A stretch of 64,000 nucleotides of DNA, taken from positions 558,001 through 622,000 of the forward strand of contig NZ_JAOTEN010000001.1 in NCBI RefSeq assembly GCF_025628965.1, in the 5' to 3' direction. This stretch comes from Chryseobacterium gilvum. GTDB lineage: Bacteria; Bacteroidota; Bacteroidia; Flavobacteriales; Weeksellaceae. Position 1 is the first letter of the stretch. The number at the start of each line of letters is the position of its first letter. Position numbers and translations under genes: made by a program. Positions 7,735 to 16,835 of this stretch are shown piece by piece. The notes beneath the pieces are model-generated. The model saw nothing but the letters and a program-made list of their open reading frames with translations. It searched no databases and was not told the DNA's origin.

Positions 7735-8607
7735 ATGAAAAATACATTCATCATCCTATTCCTGTTGGGTCTTTCAGTCTTAAACGCGCAGGACTTTAAA
7801 CCGTATCAGTTTTACAGCAAACAGGGAAAAAAAATAAAAACTGAAAAGCTCATTAAAGAACTGGCTGATTATGATGTTGTTTTTTTCGGTGAAAATCACA
7901 ACAGTTCGATCAATCACTGGCTTCAGCTGAAAATTACGCAGGCTTTATATGAAAAGAAAAACACGCAGATTATTTTAGGGGCAGAAATGTTTGAAAGAGA
8001 CAACCAGGCTCCACTTAATCAATATCTGGAAGGGAAAATTGATGAAAAAACGTTAAAAGACTCTGCACGTTTATGGAATAATTATGCAACAGATTATCAA
8101 CCTTTGGTAGATTTTGCCAAGGATAAAAAATTAAAGTTTATTGCTACCAATGTTCCGCGGAAATATGCTTCAAAAACCGCAAAAGAAGGGTTGGAATCTT
8201 TGAATCAACTGAACGAAAAAGAAAAATCCTATATGGCTGAACTTCCCATTAAGGTCACTTTGGAGACACCGGGTTATCAGGAAATGAAAGCCATGATGGG
8301 AGATCACGCAGAAGGGACAAAAGTGATGAATTTCATTGCTGCACAGGCCATCAAAGATGCAACAATGGCAGAATCGATCCTTAAAAATTTTGAGGCCGGA
8401 AAAACATTCATTCATTACAACGGAAATTTTCACAGCAAAGCATTTGGCGGAATTTACTGGTATATCAGACAAAAAAATCCTCACCTGAAAATGGCGGTGA
8501 TCTCTGTTTTTGAATCCGATGATCCGGAACTGAAAATTCCTGAAAAAGACGATGTTCCGACAGATTTTAATCTGGTCATTCCCGCTGATATGACCAAAAC
8601 TTATTAG
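7735..8607 (+). CDS. ChaN-like iron-regulated, haem-binding protein
   Basis: A 290-residue exported protein with a signal peptide ending near 'VLNAQ'. It carries the ChaN/TIKI-superfamily pattern: 'DVVFFGENHNS' at about 47-57, 'ILGAEMFERDNQ', 'FIATNVPRKYA', and a second histidine cluster 'FIHYNGNFHSKAFGG'. Campylobacter ChaN binds haem pairs and is iron-regulated. Position just beyond the haem operon fits a fourth member of the same pathway, although a terminator and the 21-bp repeat intervene, so it probably has its own promoter. Biochemical role unproven. Confidence 0.82.
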   Translation: MKNTFIILFLLGLSVLNAQDFKPYQFYSKQGKKIKTEKLIKELADYDVVFFGENHNSSINHWLQLKITQALYEKKNTQIILGAEMFERDNQAPLNQYLEGKIDEKTLKDSARLWNNYATDYQPLVDFAKDKKLKFIATNVPRKYASKTAKEGLESLNQLNEKEKSYMAELPIKVTLETPGYQEMKAMMGDHAEGTKVMNFIAAQAIKDATMAESILKNFEAGKTFIHYNGNFHSKAFGGIYWYIRQKNPHLKMAVISVFESDDPELKIPEKDDVPTDFNLVIPADMTKTY

Positions 8608-8650
8608 CCAAGTAGAAGGGTGAAAGTGTACGTCAAAAATATATCGACAG

Positions 8651-8669
8651 GGGCGGGCTTTAGCCCGCC
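8651..8669. repeat. GC-rich hairpin element (GGCGGGCT / AGCCCGCC)
   Basis: A perfect 8-bp stem with a TT loop. A degenerate relative of the same core, GGCTTTAGCCC, follows at about 8693-8703. It stands out in an AT-rich gap and has no T run on the plus side, so it looks more like a dispersed intergenic repeat than a terminator. Confidence 0.6.
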
Positions 8670-8744
8670 TTAACGAAAAAAATAAATTTCATCGGCTTTA
8701 GCCCAACTTAAACATCATTATATTTGTTTAAAGATTCCTAAAAA

Positions 8745-9374
8745 ATGAAAAAAACCTCTTTAATACTTCTGTTCTTCATCAGCTTTATCCATGCTCAGAA
8801 ACTGACGTCTAAAGAAATTTCTTTAATCAACCAAGGCGACATACGTACTGCTTTACCAATTTATCAGACTACGGATGTTCATCAGCATACGACTTTGCTG
8901 AACATTTCTGCAGAAATAGATCCTGTAGATCTGAATACCGCAGTTTTAGTACAGAGAATGAAAGAAGCACTTCTTTTAACCGACGGCGGAGTAGGAATTG
9001 CCGCTCCGCAAGTCGGAATCAACAGAAAAGTAATCTGGGTGCAGCGTTTTGATAAAGAAGGCGAACCGTTGGAATACTTTATTAATCCTGTGATTACCTG
9101 GAAATCTGAATTGCAGAATCTCGGTCCGGAAGGGGACCTGTCGATTCCTGAATTCAGGAATCAGTTTTACCGGAGCATGGTTATTCAGTTAGAATATGTT
9201 GATCTGAAAGGGCAGAAACATACTGAAATTGTGGAAGGTTTCACTGCCGTGATTTTCCAGCACGAGATCGACCATCTTTTCGGGATTTTAATTTCAGATA
9301 AAAAAGAAAAGGATAAAAATGATGAATATCTGAAAGTGGATGCGTATAAAAGAAGTGATTCTATGACAAGATAA
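8745..9374 (+). CDS. Exported peptide-deformylase homologue with altered metal site
   Basis: A 209-residue protein with a signal peptide ('FISFIHAQ', cleavage near residue 18) and a deformylase fold. Motif I is GVGIAAPQVG (82-91) and motif III is QHEIDHL (172-178) with His173, Glu174 and His177. Motif II, normally EGCLS, reads EGDLS, so the metal-binding cysteine is Asp131. Cytoplasmic deformylases remove formyl groups from nascent peptides; export and ligand loss argue against that job here. It may be a metal peptidase or amidase-like enzyme acting in the periplasm. It should not be annotated as the essential def. Confidence 0.83.
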   Translation: MKKTSLILLFFISFIHAQKLTSKEISLINQGDIRTALPIYQTTDVHQHTTLLNISAEIDPVDLNTAVLVQRMKEALLLTDGGVGIAAPQVGINRKVIWVQRFDKEGEPLEYFINPVITWKSELQNLGPEGDLSIPEFRNQFYRSMVIQLEYVDLKGQKHTEIVEGFTAVIFQHEIDHLFGILISDKKEKDKNDEYLKVDAYKRSDSMTR

Positions 9375-9387
9375 ATGGATATTTATA

Positions 9388-10116
9388 TTATTTAAATACC
9401 AATTCCGCCTCAAAAACATCCGCAAAATGCTTTCTGATTTTCGCTTTGATCTCTTCCATTTCTTCGGGGGTTAATTCCCTTTCAAGTTCTCTTTTTAAAG
9501 AAGTGACCTGTTTGTCTTTAATCCCGCACGGAATAATGTATTCAAAATAGCGCATATCGGTATTGATGTTCAGTGCAAAACCATGCAATGTAACCCAACG
9601 GGAAGCTTTTACGCCCATCGCGCAGATTTTTCTCGCGTACGGTTTTCCCACATCCAGCCATACTCCGGTTTCTCCGGGAGAACGCTCACCTTTTAAACCG
9701 TATTCCGCAATCGTTCTGATGATCACTTCTTCCAGGTTCCGCATGTATTTGTGAATATCGGTAAAGAAATTTTCAAGATCCAGAATCGGGTAGCCTACAA
9801 TCTGTCCATACCCGTGATAAGTAATATCACCACCACGATTCACTTTGACAAAAGTAGCGTCGATTTCTTTTAGCTGATCGATTCCGGCAAGCATATTTTC
9901 TTCATGGCCGCTTTTCCCCAAAGTGTATACATGAGGATGTTCTACCAAAAGAAAATGATTAGGAGTAAGAAGATGTTGCTCTTCAGGTAATTCTCTGTTT
10001 TTTATTTTGGTGTCGATAATATCTTTCATCAGCTTTTCCTGATAATCCCATGAAGGTTGATATTCTTTTACGCCAAGATCTTCAAATTCAACGACTTTAT
10101 TTTGATGTATGTTCAT
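9388..10116 (-). CDS. lipB: Octanoyltransferase LipB
   Basis: About 242 residues from the ATG at 10116; a GTG five codons upstream is in frame but less likely. LipB moves octanoyl from acyl carrier protein to lipoyl domains, the first step of lipoate synthesis. Signature regions are 'RGGDITYHGYGQIVGYPIL', the lysine-bearing 'GVKASRWVTLHGFALNIN', and the catalytic cysteine in 'YIIPCGI'. It lies 31 bases downstream of trpA on the same strand and may be the last gene of that transcript, with no functional link known. It converges with the deformylase-like gene. Confidence 0.95.
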   Translation of the reverse strand: MNIHQNKVVEFEDLGVKEYQPSWDYQEKLMKDIIDTKIKNRELPEEQHLLTPNHFLLVEHPHVYTLGKSGHEENMLAGIDQLKEIDATFVKVNRGGDITYHGYGQIVGYPILDLENFFTDIHKYMRNLEEVIIRTIAEYGLKGERSPGETGVWLDVGKPYARKICAMGVKASRWVTLHGFALNINTDMRYFEYIIPCGIKDKQVTSLKRELERELTPEEMEEIKAKIRKHFADVFEAELVFK

Positions 10117-10147
10117 GTCTTTTATTAACACACAAATTTAGTGATTT

Positions 10148-10882
10148 TTAATTTTTAATAGAATGAATAAAATCTATGGTATTTATCTCCCAATCTTTAT
10201 CCTTCAGCAGAATATTGACGAATGCAGTCCCGATAATTCCACCGTCAGCTTTTTCGGTTACATTTTCAAAATCTTCTTTATTCTTAATTCCGAATCCGAT
10301 CATGACAGGATTTTTTAGAGGTAGGGTTGCCAGTTTGTTTAAATAATTTTCATTTTTCAAGACCATATTTTCATTTCCAGTTGTAGAAGACGAACTTACG
10401 GCGTACAAAAAGCCTGAACTTAAAGAATCCAAATATAAAATTCTCTCATCTGAGGTTTCAGGAGTAACCAAAAAAGAAAAATTGAGATTGTATTTTTCTA
10501 AAATTTTCTGGTAGTTTTTTTCAAATTCAATTGCCGGAAGATCAGGTATAATGAGTCCGGAAACCCCATTGTCTGAACATTCTCTGCAAAATTTTTCAAA
10601 ACCGAAACTTAGTACAGGATTGATATATCCCATCAGAATTACCGGAATTTTAATCTCATCTTTAACGGATTTTAACTGCGAAAACAGTTTTTCAATGGTC
10701 ATTCCGTTGTGTAAAGCCAGTTCATGCGCTTTTTGAATAACGGGACCGTCTGCAACAGGATCGGAATACGGCATCCCGATTTCCATCATATCTGCACCGG
10801 AATCCTGGATGAGTTTCATGATTTTAGGCGTATCTTCCAATTCCGGGATTCCTGCTGTGAAATAGATGTTAAGTTTTTTCAT
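10148..10882 (-). CDS. trpA: Tryptophan synthase alpha subunit
   Basis: A 244-residue TIM barrel that cleaves indole-3-glycerol phosphate to indole and glyceraldehyde 3-phosphate. The catalytic Glu and Asp are in 'MEIGMPYSDPVADGPVIQ' (about residues 36-53). The phosphate-binding end has 'IGFGIKNKEDF' and 'GGIIGTAFV'. The protein is slightly shorter than the usual 265 residues. It is the last trp biosynthetic gene, 63 bases after trpB, and its partner subunit is TrpB. Confidence 0.97.
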   Translation of the reverse strand: MKKLNIYFTAGIPELEDTPKIMKLIQDSGADMMEIGMPYSDPVADGPVIQKAHELALHNGMTIEKLFSQLKSVKDEIKIPVILMGYINPVLSFGFEKFCRECSDNGVSGLIIPDLPAIEFEKNYQKILEKYNLNFSFLVTPETSDERILYLDSLSSGFLYAVSSSSTTGNENMVLKNENYLNKLATLPLKNPVMIGFGIKNKEDFENVTEKADGGIIGTAFVNILLKDKDWEINTIDFIHSIKN

Positions 10883-10945
10883 TTTAATTAAATTGAAATA
10901 AGATGGTAGATTTTGACTTCAAGTTTTAGACATTAATTTCTAATT

Positions 10946-12133
10946 CTAACTTTTAATTTTTCTCAGATACATTTCCATATCCTTATCGCCGCGCCCGCTT
11001 AAGCAAATCACAACAACATCGGTTTCCTTAAATTTCTTTTTACCTAAAATTGCCAAAGCATGTGCACTTTCCAACGCCGGAATAATGCCTTCCAGTTTTG
11101 TAAGTTCAAAAGCCGATTGTAAAGCTTCATCATCATTAATACTAAAAAATGCTGCACGGTTTTCCTGAAATAAATGGGCATGAAACGGCCCGATTCCGGG
11201 GTAATCCAGCCCTGCAGAAATAGAATGGGGCTCGATAACCTGCCCGTCTTTCGTCTGCATTACCAGACTTTTACTTCCGTGCAAAACACCTAAAGTTCCT
11301 AAGAAAGTAGTTGCCGCAGATTTTCCTGATTTTACGCCTAGACCTCCTGCTTCGGCAGCAATAATTTTTACGTTTTTTTCATTCACAAAATGATAAAAAG
11401 TTCCTGCGGCATTGCTACCACCACCTAAACAGGCAATCACATAATCAGGATTTTGTATTCCGATCTGCTCATAAAGCTGTTCTTTAATTTCTTTAGAAAT
11501 CACACTCTGAAATCTCGCCACCAGATCCGGAAAAGGATGTGGCCCGACTACGCTTCCAATCACATAATGAGTGGTTGCAGAATGGTTGATCCAGTCTCTT
11601 AGCGCTTCATTTACAGCGTCTTTCAATGTTTTGGAACCTGAAGTGGCCGGAATTACTTCAGCACCCAACATTTTCATTCTTCCCACATTCGGGGCTTGCC
11701 GCGCAATGTCCACTTCCCCCATGTACACAATACATTCCAATCCCAGTAGTGCGCAGGCGGTTGCGGTGGCCACTCCATGTTGCCCCGCTCCGGTTTCTGC
11801 AATAATCCTAGTTTTTCCGAGACGTTTTGCCAATAAAACCTGGCCCAGAGCATTGTTGATTTTATGCGCTCCGGTGTGGTTGAGGTCTTCGCGTTTCAAA
11901 TAAATTTTTGTCTGGTATTTTTCGCTTAAATTTTTCGCAAAATAAAGTGGAGTAGCCCTTCCTACATAATTTTTCAGCAGATCCTGATATTCGTTCTGAA
12001 AATCTTCAGATTCAATGATTGTAAGATAATTTTCCTGCAATTCTTCTACATTGGGATACAGCATTTCGGGAATAAAGGCGCCGCCGAATTCACCGTAATA
12101 TCCGTTTTCATCAGGGTTTTTATAATTTTTCAT
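10946..12133 (-). CDS. trpB: Tryptophan synthase beta subunit
   Basis: A 395-residue PLP enzyme joining indole and serine to make tryptophan. The Schiff-base lysine is Lys91 in 'HTGAHKINN', and the PLP phosphate loop is 'GGGSNAAG'. The N-terminus '[15 protein letters not shown]' is canonical TrpB1. The start codon overlaps the end of trpF by 14 bases, suggesting translational coupling. It forms the alpha2-beta2 channelled complex with TrpA. Confidence 0.98.
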   Translation of the reverse strand: MKNYKNPDENGYYGEFGGAFIPEMLYPNVEELQENYLTIIESEDFQNEYQDLLKNYVGRATPLYFAKNLSEKYQTKIYLKREDLNHTGAHKINNALGQVLLAKRLGKTRIIAETGAGQHGVATATACALLGLECIVYMGEVDIARQAPNVGRMKMLGAEVIPATSGSKTLKDAVNEALRDWINHSATTHYVIGSVVGPHPFPDLVARFQSVISKEIKEQLYEQIGIQNPDYVIACLGGGSNAAGTFYHFVNEKNVKIIAAEAGGLGVKSGKSAATTFLGTLGVLHGSKSLVMQTKDGQVIEPHSISAGLDYPGIGPFHAHLFQENRAAFFSINDDEALQSAFELTKLEGIIPALESAHALAILGKKKFKETDVVVICLSGRGDKDMEMYLRKIKS

Positions 12134-12746
12134 ATAATCTTTTTATTTTTTCGACATCTTTAATCCCGGGTTCTGTTTCAAATTTTGAATTGATATCCAA
12201 AGAAAAAGGGGTTTGTCTCAGCGTATTGAGATGATTACTATTTTCCAAAGAAATGCCACCGCTTAAAAAATAGGGAAATGGGATTTTAATATTGTTTAAC
12301 AACGTCCAGTCAAAGGTTTTACCTGTTCCTCCAAACGTCTCGGCATCGGTGTCGAAGAGAAGATAACTGATGTTGGTTTTCAAATTTTGAATCAGAGATT
12401 CTATATTTTCTGTTTTTTCTCCCATTCTGATTACTTTTATAATCCCGATGTCCGGATTGAGCTTGTTTCTTAATGTTGCAATAAAATTCTCATCTTCATC
12501 ACCATGAAGCTGTATAAAATGTAAACCTGCTTTTTCTGCTATTTCAATTACTGTCTCGGCATTTTCATTTACAAAAACACCGGTTTTCCCTGGATGATGA
12601 ATCTGTGAAATATCTTCTAAATTCAAGTGTTTCAAAACATACCTCGGTGATTTTTCGTAGAAAATAAAGCCCAGAAAATCAACATTCATAGCAATTAATT
12701 CCTGAATCTGATGGAGCTGAGTTAATCCGCAAACTTTAAGTTTCAT
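12120..12746 (-). CDS. trpF: Phosphoribosylanthranilate isomerase
   Basis: A 208-residue TIM barrel for the Amadori rearrangement of phosphoribosylanthranilate. The catalytic cysteine is in 'KVCGLT' (residue 6) and the aspartate in '[19 protein letters not shown]'. '[12 protein letters not shown]' binds phosphate. It starts in an ATGA overlap with the trpC stop and overlaps trpB at its end, so trpC-trpF-trpB form a coupled block. It is separate from trpC, unlike the fused enterobacterial enzyme. Confidence 0.96.
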   Translation of the reverse strand: MKLKVCGLTQLHQIQELIAMNVDFLGFIFYEKSPRYVLKHLNLEDISQIHHPGKTGVFVNENAETVIEIAEKAGLHFIQLHGDEDENFIATLRNKLNPDIGIIKVIRMGEKTENIESLIQNLKTNISYLLFDTDAETFGGTGKTFDWTLLNNIKIPFPYFLSGGISLENSNHLNTLRQTPFSLDINSKFETEPGIKDVEKIKRLYEKL

Positions 12747-13519
12747 CGTATACGGTTTATAAATTTTTCAAAAGCTTTTGCAGGCTGCTCATTTTTCATA
12801 AAATACTCTCCCATCAGAAATCCGTCAAAACCTTTCTCTTTCATATACTTAAAATCTTCCACGCTGTACATTCCGCTTTCTGCGATTGAAAGAGCATCTT
12901 TTGGAAGCTGATTTTTTAAATGGACAGAATGCTGAAGATCAACTTTGAAATCTTTTAAATTCCTGTTATTAATTCCTACCATATCAATTTTTGAATGATA
13001 ATGCTCCAGTTCTTCTTCGGTGTGGATTTCCAGTATAACTTCTAATCCCAATTTGTGAGAAAGATCTGTAAACTCCTGAACCTGAGAAGGCGATAGGCAA
13101 GCCGCAATTAATAAAACGGCATCTGCGCCGATACTTTTTGCTTCGTAAAACTGATATTCATCGATCATAAAATCTTTTCTCAGAATCGGAATGCTGATCT
13201 GTTTTCGGATATTCAAAATATCATCGAAACTTCCCCCGAAAAAATCTTTGTCGGTCAAAATAGAAATTCCGCTTGCCCCGAAATTTTCGTACGCAGACGC
13301 GACTTCTAGTGGTGATGCTTTATCGTTAATGATTCCTTTTGAGGGAGATTTTCGTTTAAATTCTGCAATGATTCCGCTTTTTATTTTAATGGATTTTTTT
13401 AAAGAAAGTGTTTTTCTTTCAAAAAAAGCTGAGTTTTTCAATACTTCAACAGACGTTTTTGATTTTGAATCATTGATTTCCTCTTTTTTCCGCTGTACAA
13501 TTTGATCTAAAATGTTCAT
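12743..13519 (-). CDS. trpC: Indole-3-glycerol phosphate synthase
   Basis: A 258-residue TIM barrel from the ATG at 13519; a GTG one codon earlier is also in frame. It makes the indole ring from CdRP. Visible active-site regions are 'IAEFKRKSPSKG' (catalytic Lys), 'ILRKDFMIDEYQ' (second Lys), 'VGINNRNLKDF' and 'AESGMYSVED'. The stop overlaps the trpF start as ATGA. It lies 21 bases downstream of trpD. Confidence 0.96.
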   Translation of the reverse strand: MNILDQIVQRKKEEINDSKSKTSVEVLKNSAFFERKTLSLKKSIKIKSGIIAEFKRKSPSKGIINDKASPLEVASAYENFGASGISILTDKDFFGGSFDDILNIRKQISIPILRKDFMIDEYQFYEAKSIGADAVLLIAACLSPSQVQEFTDLSHKLGLEVILEIHTEEELEHYHSKIDMVGINNRNLKDFKVDLQHSVHLKNQLPKDALSIAESGMYSVEDFKYMKEKGFDGFLMGEYFMKNEQPAKAFEKFINRIR

Positions 13520-13540
13520 CACTCGTTTTTATTTAGAAAT

Positions 13541-14527
13541 TTAATTCATCAGCAGTTCCAGGCTTTTTAATGCTTTTTTACTTTCCAGGCTTTCCTTTGC
13601 CATAAGCAGACAGTCATCGTAGCTTCCAAACTTTTCTGTGTGATGCAGTGCTACAGCTGCATTGGCTAAAACCACGGCGTTCTGTTCGTACGTTCCGCCA
13701 CCTTCCAAAATGTTTCTGAAAATCCTCGCAGATTCCCGTACGGTTTCTCCGGCCATTATTTTCTCCGGTCCTATGGATTCAAAACCAAGATCTTTTGGAG
13801 AAAAAATTTCTTCCCCGTTTTTAGTGATTATCTTGCTGTCTTGGGTTAAGCTGATCTCATCATATCCGTCTAATCCATGAACAATAATAAACTCACGGTC
13901 ATCATTCTGAAGCAGATATTGATAAATTCTTGCAATTTCTAAATTATAAACTCCGATTACTGAAAATTGTGGTTTTGCAGGATTGACGAGCGGCCCGAGC
14001 AAATTAAAAAAAGTTCTTAATCCCAAAGATTTTCTTAATGTTCCCACAGATTGAAGCGCAGGATGAAAATAAGGTGCATGCAGAAAACAAATATTGGCTT
14101 TATCGAGGTCTTCGTTTAATCGATTTGCATGATTTGTGAATGGGTAACCCAGTTCTTCCATGACGTTTGATGCACCTGTAAGGGTTGATGCACCGTAATT
14201 TCCGTGCTTGGTTACCTTCTGTCCGGCTCCGGCAACAACGAAGCTTGCGAGTGTAGAAATATTGATGGTGTTTTTTCCGTCTCCACCGGTTCCTACGATA
14301 TCTATTGCATCATTTGCCTCAAGAAGTACAGGAACAGCCATCTGTAAAAGTGCCTCTCTGAAACCTTCAAGCTCCTTTAAAGTAATACTGCGCATCAGAA
14401 AAATACTTACAAAAGCGGTAACTTCAGTACTATTGAATTTATTTTGGGCAATCTCGGTCATGATCACTTTTGCCTCAGATTTTGATAACGTGTGATGATT
14501 GAAAAGATATTCTAATATTTCTTTCAT
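13541..14527 (-). CDS. trpD: Anthranilate phosphoribosyltransferase
   Basis: A 328-residue enzyme that transfers phosphoribose from PRPP to anthranilate. The PRPP-binding loop is 'VGTGGDGKNTINISTLAS' (about 79-96), followed by 'KHGNYGASTLTGASNVMEELGYP'. 'GLRTFFNLLGPLVNPAKP' marks the anthranilate channel. It lies 14 bases after trpG, and the two are separate genes, unlike the TrpGD fusion of E. coli. Confidence 0.97.
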   Translation of the reverse strand: MKEILEYLFNHHTLSKSEAKVIMTEIAQNKFNSTEVTAFVSIFLMRSITLKELEGFREALLQMAVPVLLEANDAIDIVGTGGDGKNTINISTLASFVVAGAGQKVTKHGNYGASTLTGASNVMEELGYPFTNHANRLNEDLDKANICFLHAPYFHPALQSVGTLRKSLGLRTFFNLLGPLVNPAKPQFSVIGVYNLEIARIYQYLLQNDDREFIIVHGLDGYDEISLTQDSKIITKNGEEIFSPKDLGFESIGPEKIMAGETVRESARIFRNILEGGGTYEQNAVVLANAAVALHHTEKFGSYDDCLLMAKESLESKKALKSLELLMN

Positions 14528-14541
14528 TCGTGTTTTTTTAA

Positions 14542-15156
14542 TCAGTTAAGTAGAAAATTTCGCATGATCACTTCTCCATCCGGAGTTAAGATGCTTTCCG
14601 GGTGAAACTGAACGCCATGCACATCGTATGTTTTATGCTGCAATGCCATGATCATTCCATCAGGATCTACTGCGGTGATTTCAAGTTCTTCGGGGAAATT
14701 TTCGGGATCTACTGCCCAGCTGTGATATCTTCCAACTTCCAGTTCCTGGGGTAAGTTTTTAAAAATTTTCGTATGCTCTTTAATCGTTTTGGATGAAGTT
14801 GCCACACCGTGAAAGATTTCGGAAAGATTGATCAGGCTGCCTCCAAAAGCTTCTGCTATCGCCTGCTGACCGAGACAGACGCCCAGAATACTTTTTGTAG
14901 GAGCATATTTTTTAATGACATCCAATAAAATTCCTGCTTCTTGAGGAATTCCGGGTCCTGGAGAAAAAATTATTTTGTCGTATTGTTCGATTTCTTCCAA
15001 TGTGATTTTATCATTTCTGACTACGTCCACCTTTTGATGTAAAATCCGCTCAATCATCTGAACAAGATTGTAGGTAAAGCTGTCGTAATTGTCGAAAACA
15101 AGAATTTTAAGGAATGGTTTTTCGCTTTCAGCGAATGGTTTTATACGATCTGTCAT
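14542..15156 (-). CDS. trpG: Anthranilate synthase glutamine amidotransferase subunit
   Basis: A 204-residue class I glutamine amidotransferase supplying ammonia to TrpE. The nucleophile is Cys94 in 'LGVCLGQQAI', with the His/Glu pair in 'HGVQFHPESILT' near the C-terminus. The N-terminus has about 17 extra residues before the usual 'ILVFDNYDSFTYNL', so translation might start later, but no other Met is well placed. In some bacteria this subunit is shared with PabB; placement inside the trp operon supports TrpG. Confidence 0.94.
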   Translation of the reverse strand: MTDRIKPFAESEKPFLKILVFDNYDSFTYNLVQMIERILHQKVDVVRNDKITLEEIEQYDKIIFSPGPGIPQEAGILLDVIKKYAPTKSILGVCLGQQAIAEAFGGSLINLSEIFHGVATSSKTIKEHTKIFKNLPQELEVGRYHSWAVDPENFPEELEITAVDPDGMIMALQHKTYDVHGVQFHPESILTPDGEVIMRNFLLN

Positions 15157-15237
15157 CTTATTTTTTTGTAATAATTAATACATTCATTAAACAAGTAAAG
15201 GAACTTTTTTAAATAAAATTTATATATTTTACTTTTT

Positions 15238-16659
15238 TCAGTGTGCTATTTTTGTTGCTTTTTCAACGGCTTTTTTCAAAGCGTTCAGTTTATTATTTAC
15301 TTCTTCAAGTTCATTTTCAGGGACAGATTTAGCAACCAAGCCTGCTCCTGCCTGATAAAATAAAGTATTGTTTTTGCTCAGAAATGTACGGATCATAATG
15401 GCCTGATTGCAATCGCCGTTAAGTCCTACCATTCCGATGCAGCCTCCATAGTATCCTCTCGAATCTTTTTCATATTCATCAATCAGCTGCATCGCTCTAT
15501 GTTTAGGGGCGCCGCTTAATGTTCCCTGAGGAAAAGTGGCAGAAATCATTTCAAAAGGATTCATATTTTCAGGTAATTCTGCCGTCACTTCACTGGTCAT
15601 ATGGATAACGTGGGAAAAAAGCTGTATTTCTTTAAGCTGCGTAACCGTAACGTTTTTGCCGAATTTCCCCAAATCATTGCGTGCTAAATCCACCAGCATC
15701 GTGTGTTCTGCATTTTCTTTAGGGTCATTTTGTAAACGCTCGATAGATTGCAAATCTTCATTAAAATTCCCTGTCCGTTTTACAGTTCCGGCAATAGGAT
15801 GAATAATCGCTTTATTGTTTTTAATGATCAACTGGCTTTCAGGACTTGAACCGAATAATTTATAATTTCCGTAATCGAAAAAGAACAAATACGGGGAAGG
15901 GTTGATATTTCTCAGGGCGCGGTACACATTGAATTCATCACCTTTAAATTTCTGCTGAAATCTTCTGCTGAGAACCAGCTGGAAAACGTCTCCTCTCATA
16001 CAATGCTTCTGAGCGGTTTTTACGAGTTCGAGGTATTCATCGTTACTAAGGTTTGAAGTTTCATCACCACTTTTTTCAAAAGGATAGATGGTCGTGCTTT
16101 TATTTTTTATTAAATCTTCTAAAGTATAAAACTCAGATTTTACCCCTTCGATCACATTTTCAATCATATGCATTTCATCATTATGATGATTAATCGCAAT
16201 AAGATACTGATACAGTCTGTAGCGCAGAAAAGGGATTTCAACTTCCGGGCTTTGAGGTTTTACGCTGATCTCTTCGAAAAACTGAACGGCTTCAAAACTG
16301 GTATATCCGAAAAGGCTTTGTGCTGCTTCTTCAATAGGATCTTTTACCTTTTCACAAGTGAATATTTTGCGAAAATCATTGAGAATTTCTGTAATCTCAT
16401 GATTTTTCAATGATTTTTTTTCGGGTGACTGATTGGGGAGTTTAATTTCAAATTCTTCACTGTTTTTAATCTCGATTCCTGCAATCGCGTTTACGGCGAT
16501 GAATGAAAAATTATGGTCGGTATTATTGATCTCCGAACTTTCCAGCAAAACAGTATCCCGAAATTTGTCACGGATCTGAAGATAGATATTCATCGGAGTA
16601 TGCAGATCTCCGAGCGATTTTCTGGATTGGGTTTTTATATTGATTTTATGATTAAACAT
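15238..16659 (-). CDS. trpE: Anthranilate synthase component I
   Basis: A 473-residue chorismate-using enzyme, first committed step of tryptophan synthesis. The N-terminal 'VLLESS' (about residue 36) is the tryptophan feedback-binding LLES motif. The catalytic part contains 'HCMRGDVFQLVLSRRF', 'PIAGTVKRTG', 'ARNDLGKFG' and 'GTLSGAPKHRAMQ'. It is first gene of the seven-gene operon E-G-D-C-F-B-A. About 95 bases separate it from the leader-peptide stop, and a terminator hairpin lies in that gap, so expression is likely attenuated. Confidence 0.97.
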   Translation of the reverse strand: MFNHKINIKTQSRKSLGDLHTPMNIYLQIRDKFRDTVLLESSEINNTDHNFSFIAVNAIAGIEIKNSEEFEIKLPNQSPEKKSLKNHEITEILNDFRKIFTCEKVKDPIEEAAQSLFGYTSFEAVQFFEEISVKPQSPEVEIPFLRYRLYQYLIAINHHNDEMHMIENVIEGVKSEFYTLEDLIKNKSTTIYPFEKSGDETSNLSNDEYLELVKTAQKHCMRGDVFQLVLSRRFQQKFKGDEFNVYRALRNINPSPYLFFFDYGNYKLFGSSPESQLIIKNNKAIIHPIAGTVKRTGNFNEDLQSIERLQNDPKENAEHTMLVDLARNDLGKFGKNVTVTQLKEIQLFSHVIHMTSEVTAELPENMNPFEMISATFPQGTLSGAPKHRAMQLIDEYEKDSRGYYGGCIGMVGLNGDCNQAIMIRTFLSKNNTLFYQAGAGLVAKSVPENELEEVNNKLNALKKAVEKATKIAH

Positions 16660-16691
16660 GAGGTAAATAATTTTTTTTGATCATTAGGCAC

Positions 16692-16724
16692 AAAAAAGAC
16701 TTCAACGAAGTCGTCAAAGTCTTT
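16692..16724 (-). terminator. trp attenuator terminator hairpin
   Basis: On the minus strand AAAGACTT and AAGTCTTT (outer pairs of 16695-16724) extend inward through two G-U and three further pairs to an ACTT loop, about 13 bp in all. A U-rich run at 16692-16697 follows. The 5' arm (16711-16722) can instead pair with 16776-16786 inside the leader peptide gene, which gives an antiterminator. It lies between trpL and trpE. Confidence 0.88.
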
Positions 16725-16753
16725 ATATATTTTCTATAGTATTCCGATTGTGA

Positions 16754-16831
16754 TTAACAACAATACAATAGCTTCAGACCCGACGAAGAGTTTGAATGCC
16801 ACCACCAAAAATTGTTGTTTGTATTTAACAT
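16754..16831 (-). CDS. trpL: trp operon leader peptide with three consecutive tryptophans
   Basis: ATG 16831 to TAA 16754 encodes 25 residues: MLNTNNNF, then WWWH, then a Ser-rich stretch ending in YCC. The Trp codons at 16799-16807 are the stalling site expected for ribosome-mediated attenuation. Codons 5-7 (16811-16819) are perfectly complementary over nine bases to the end of the gene (16756-16764), which can close a structure over the antiterminator strand. The peptide itself needs no function. It begins four bases after a promoter -7 element, so the mRNA may be leaderless. Confidence 0.88.
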   Translation of the reverse strand: MLNTNNNFWWWHSNSSSGLKLLYCC

Positions 16832-16835
16832 GTGA

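Noticed and set aside
8745..9374. Canonical peptide deformylase def
   Set aside because: Signal peptide and replacement of the metal-binding Cys by Asp131 make the essential cytosolic role unlikely.
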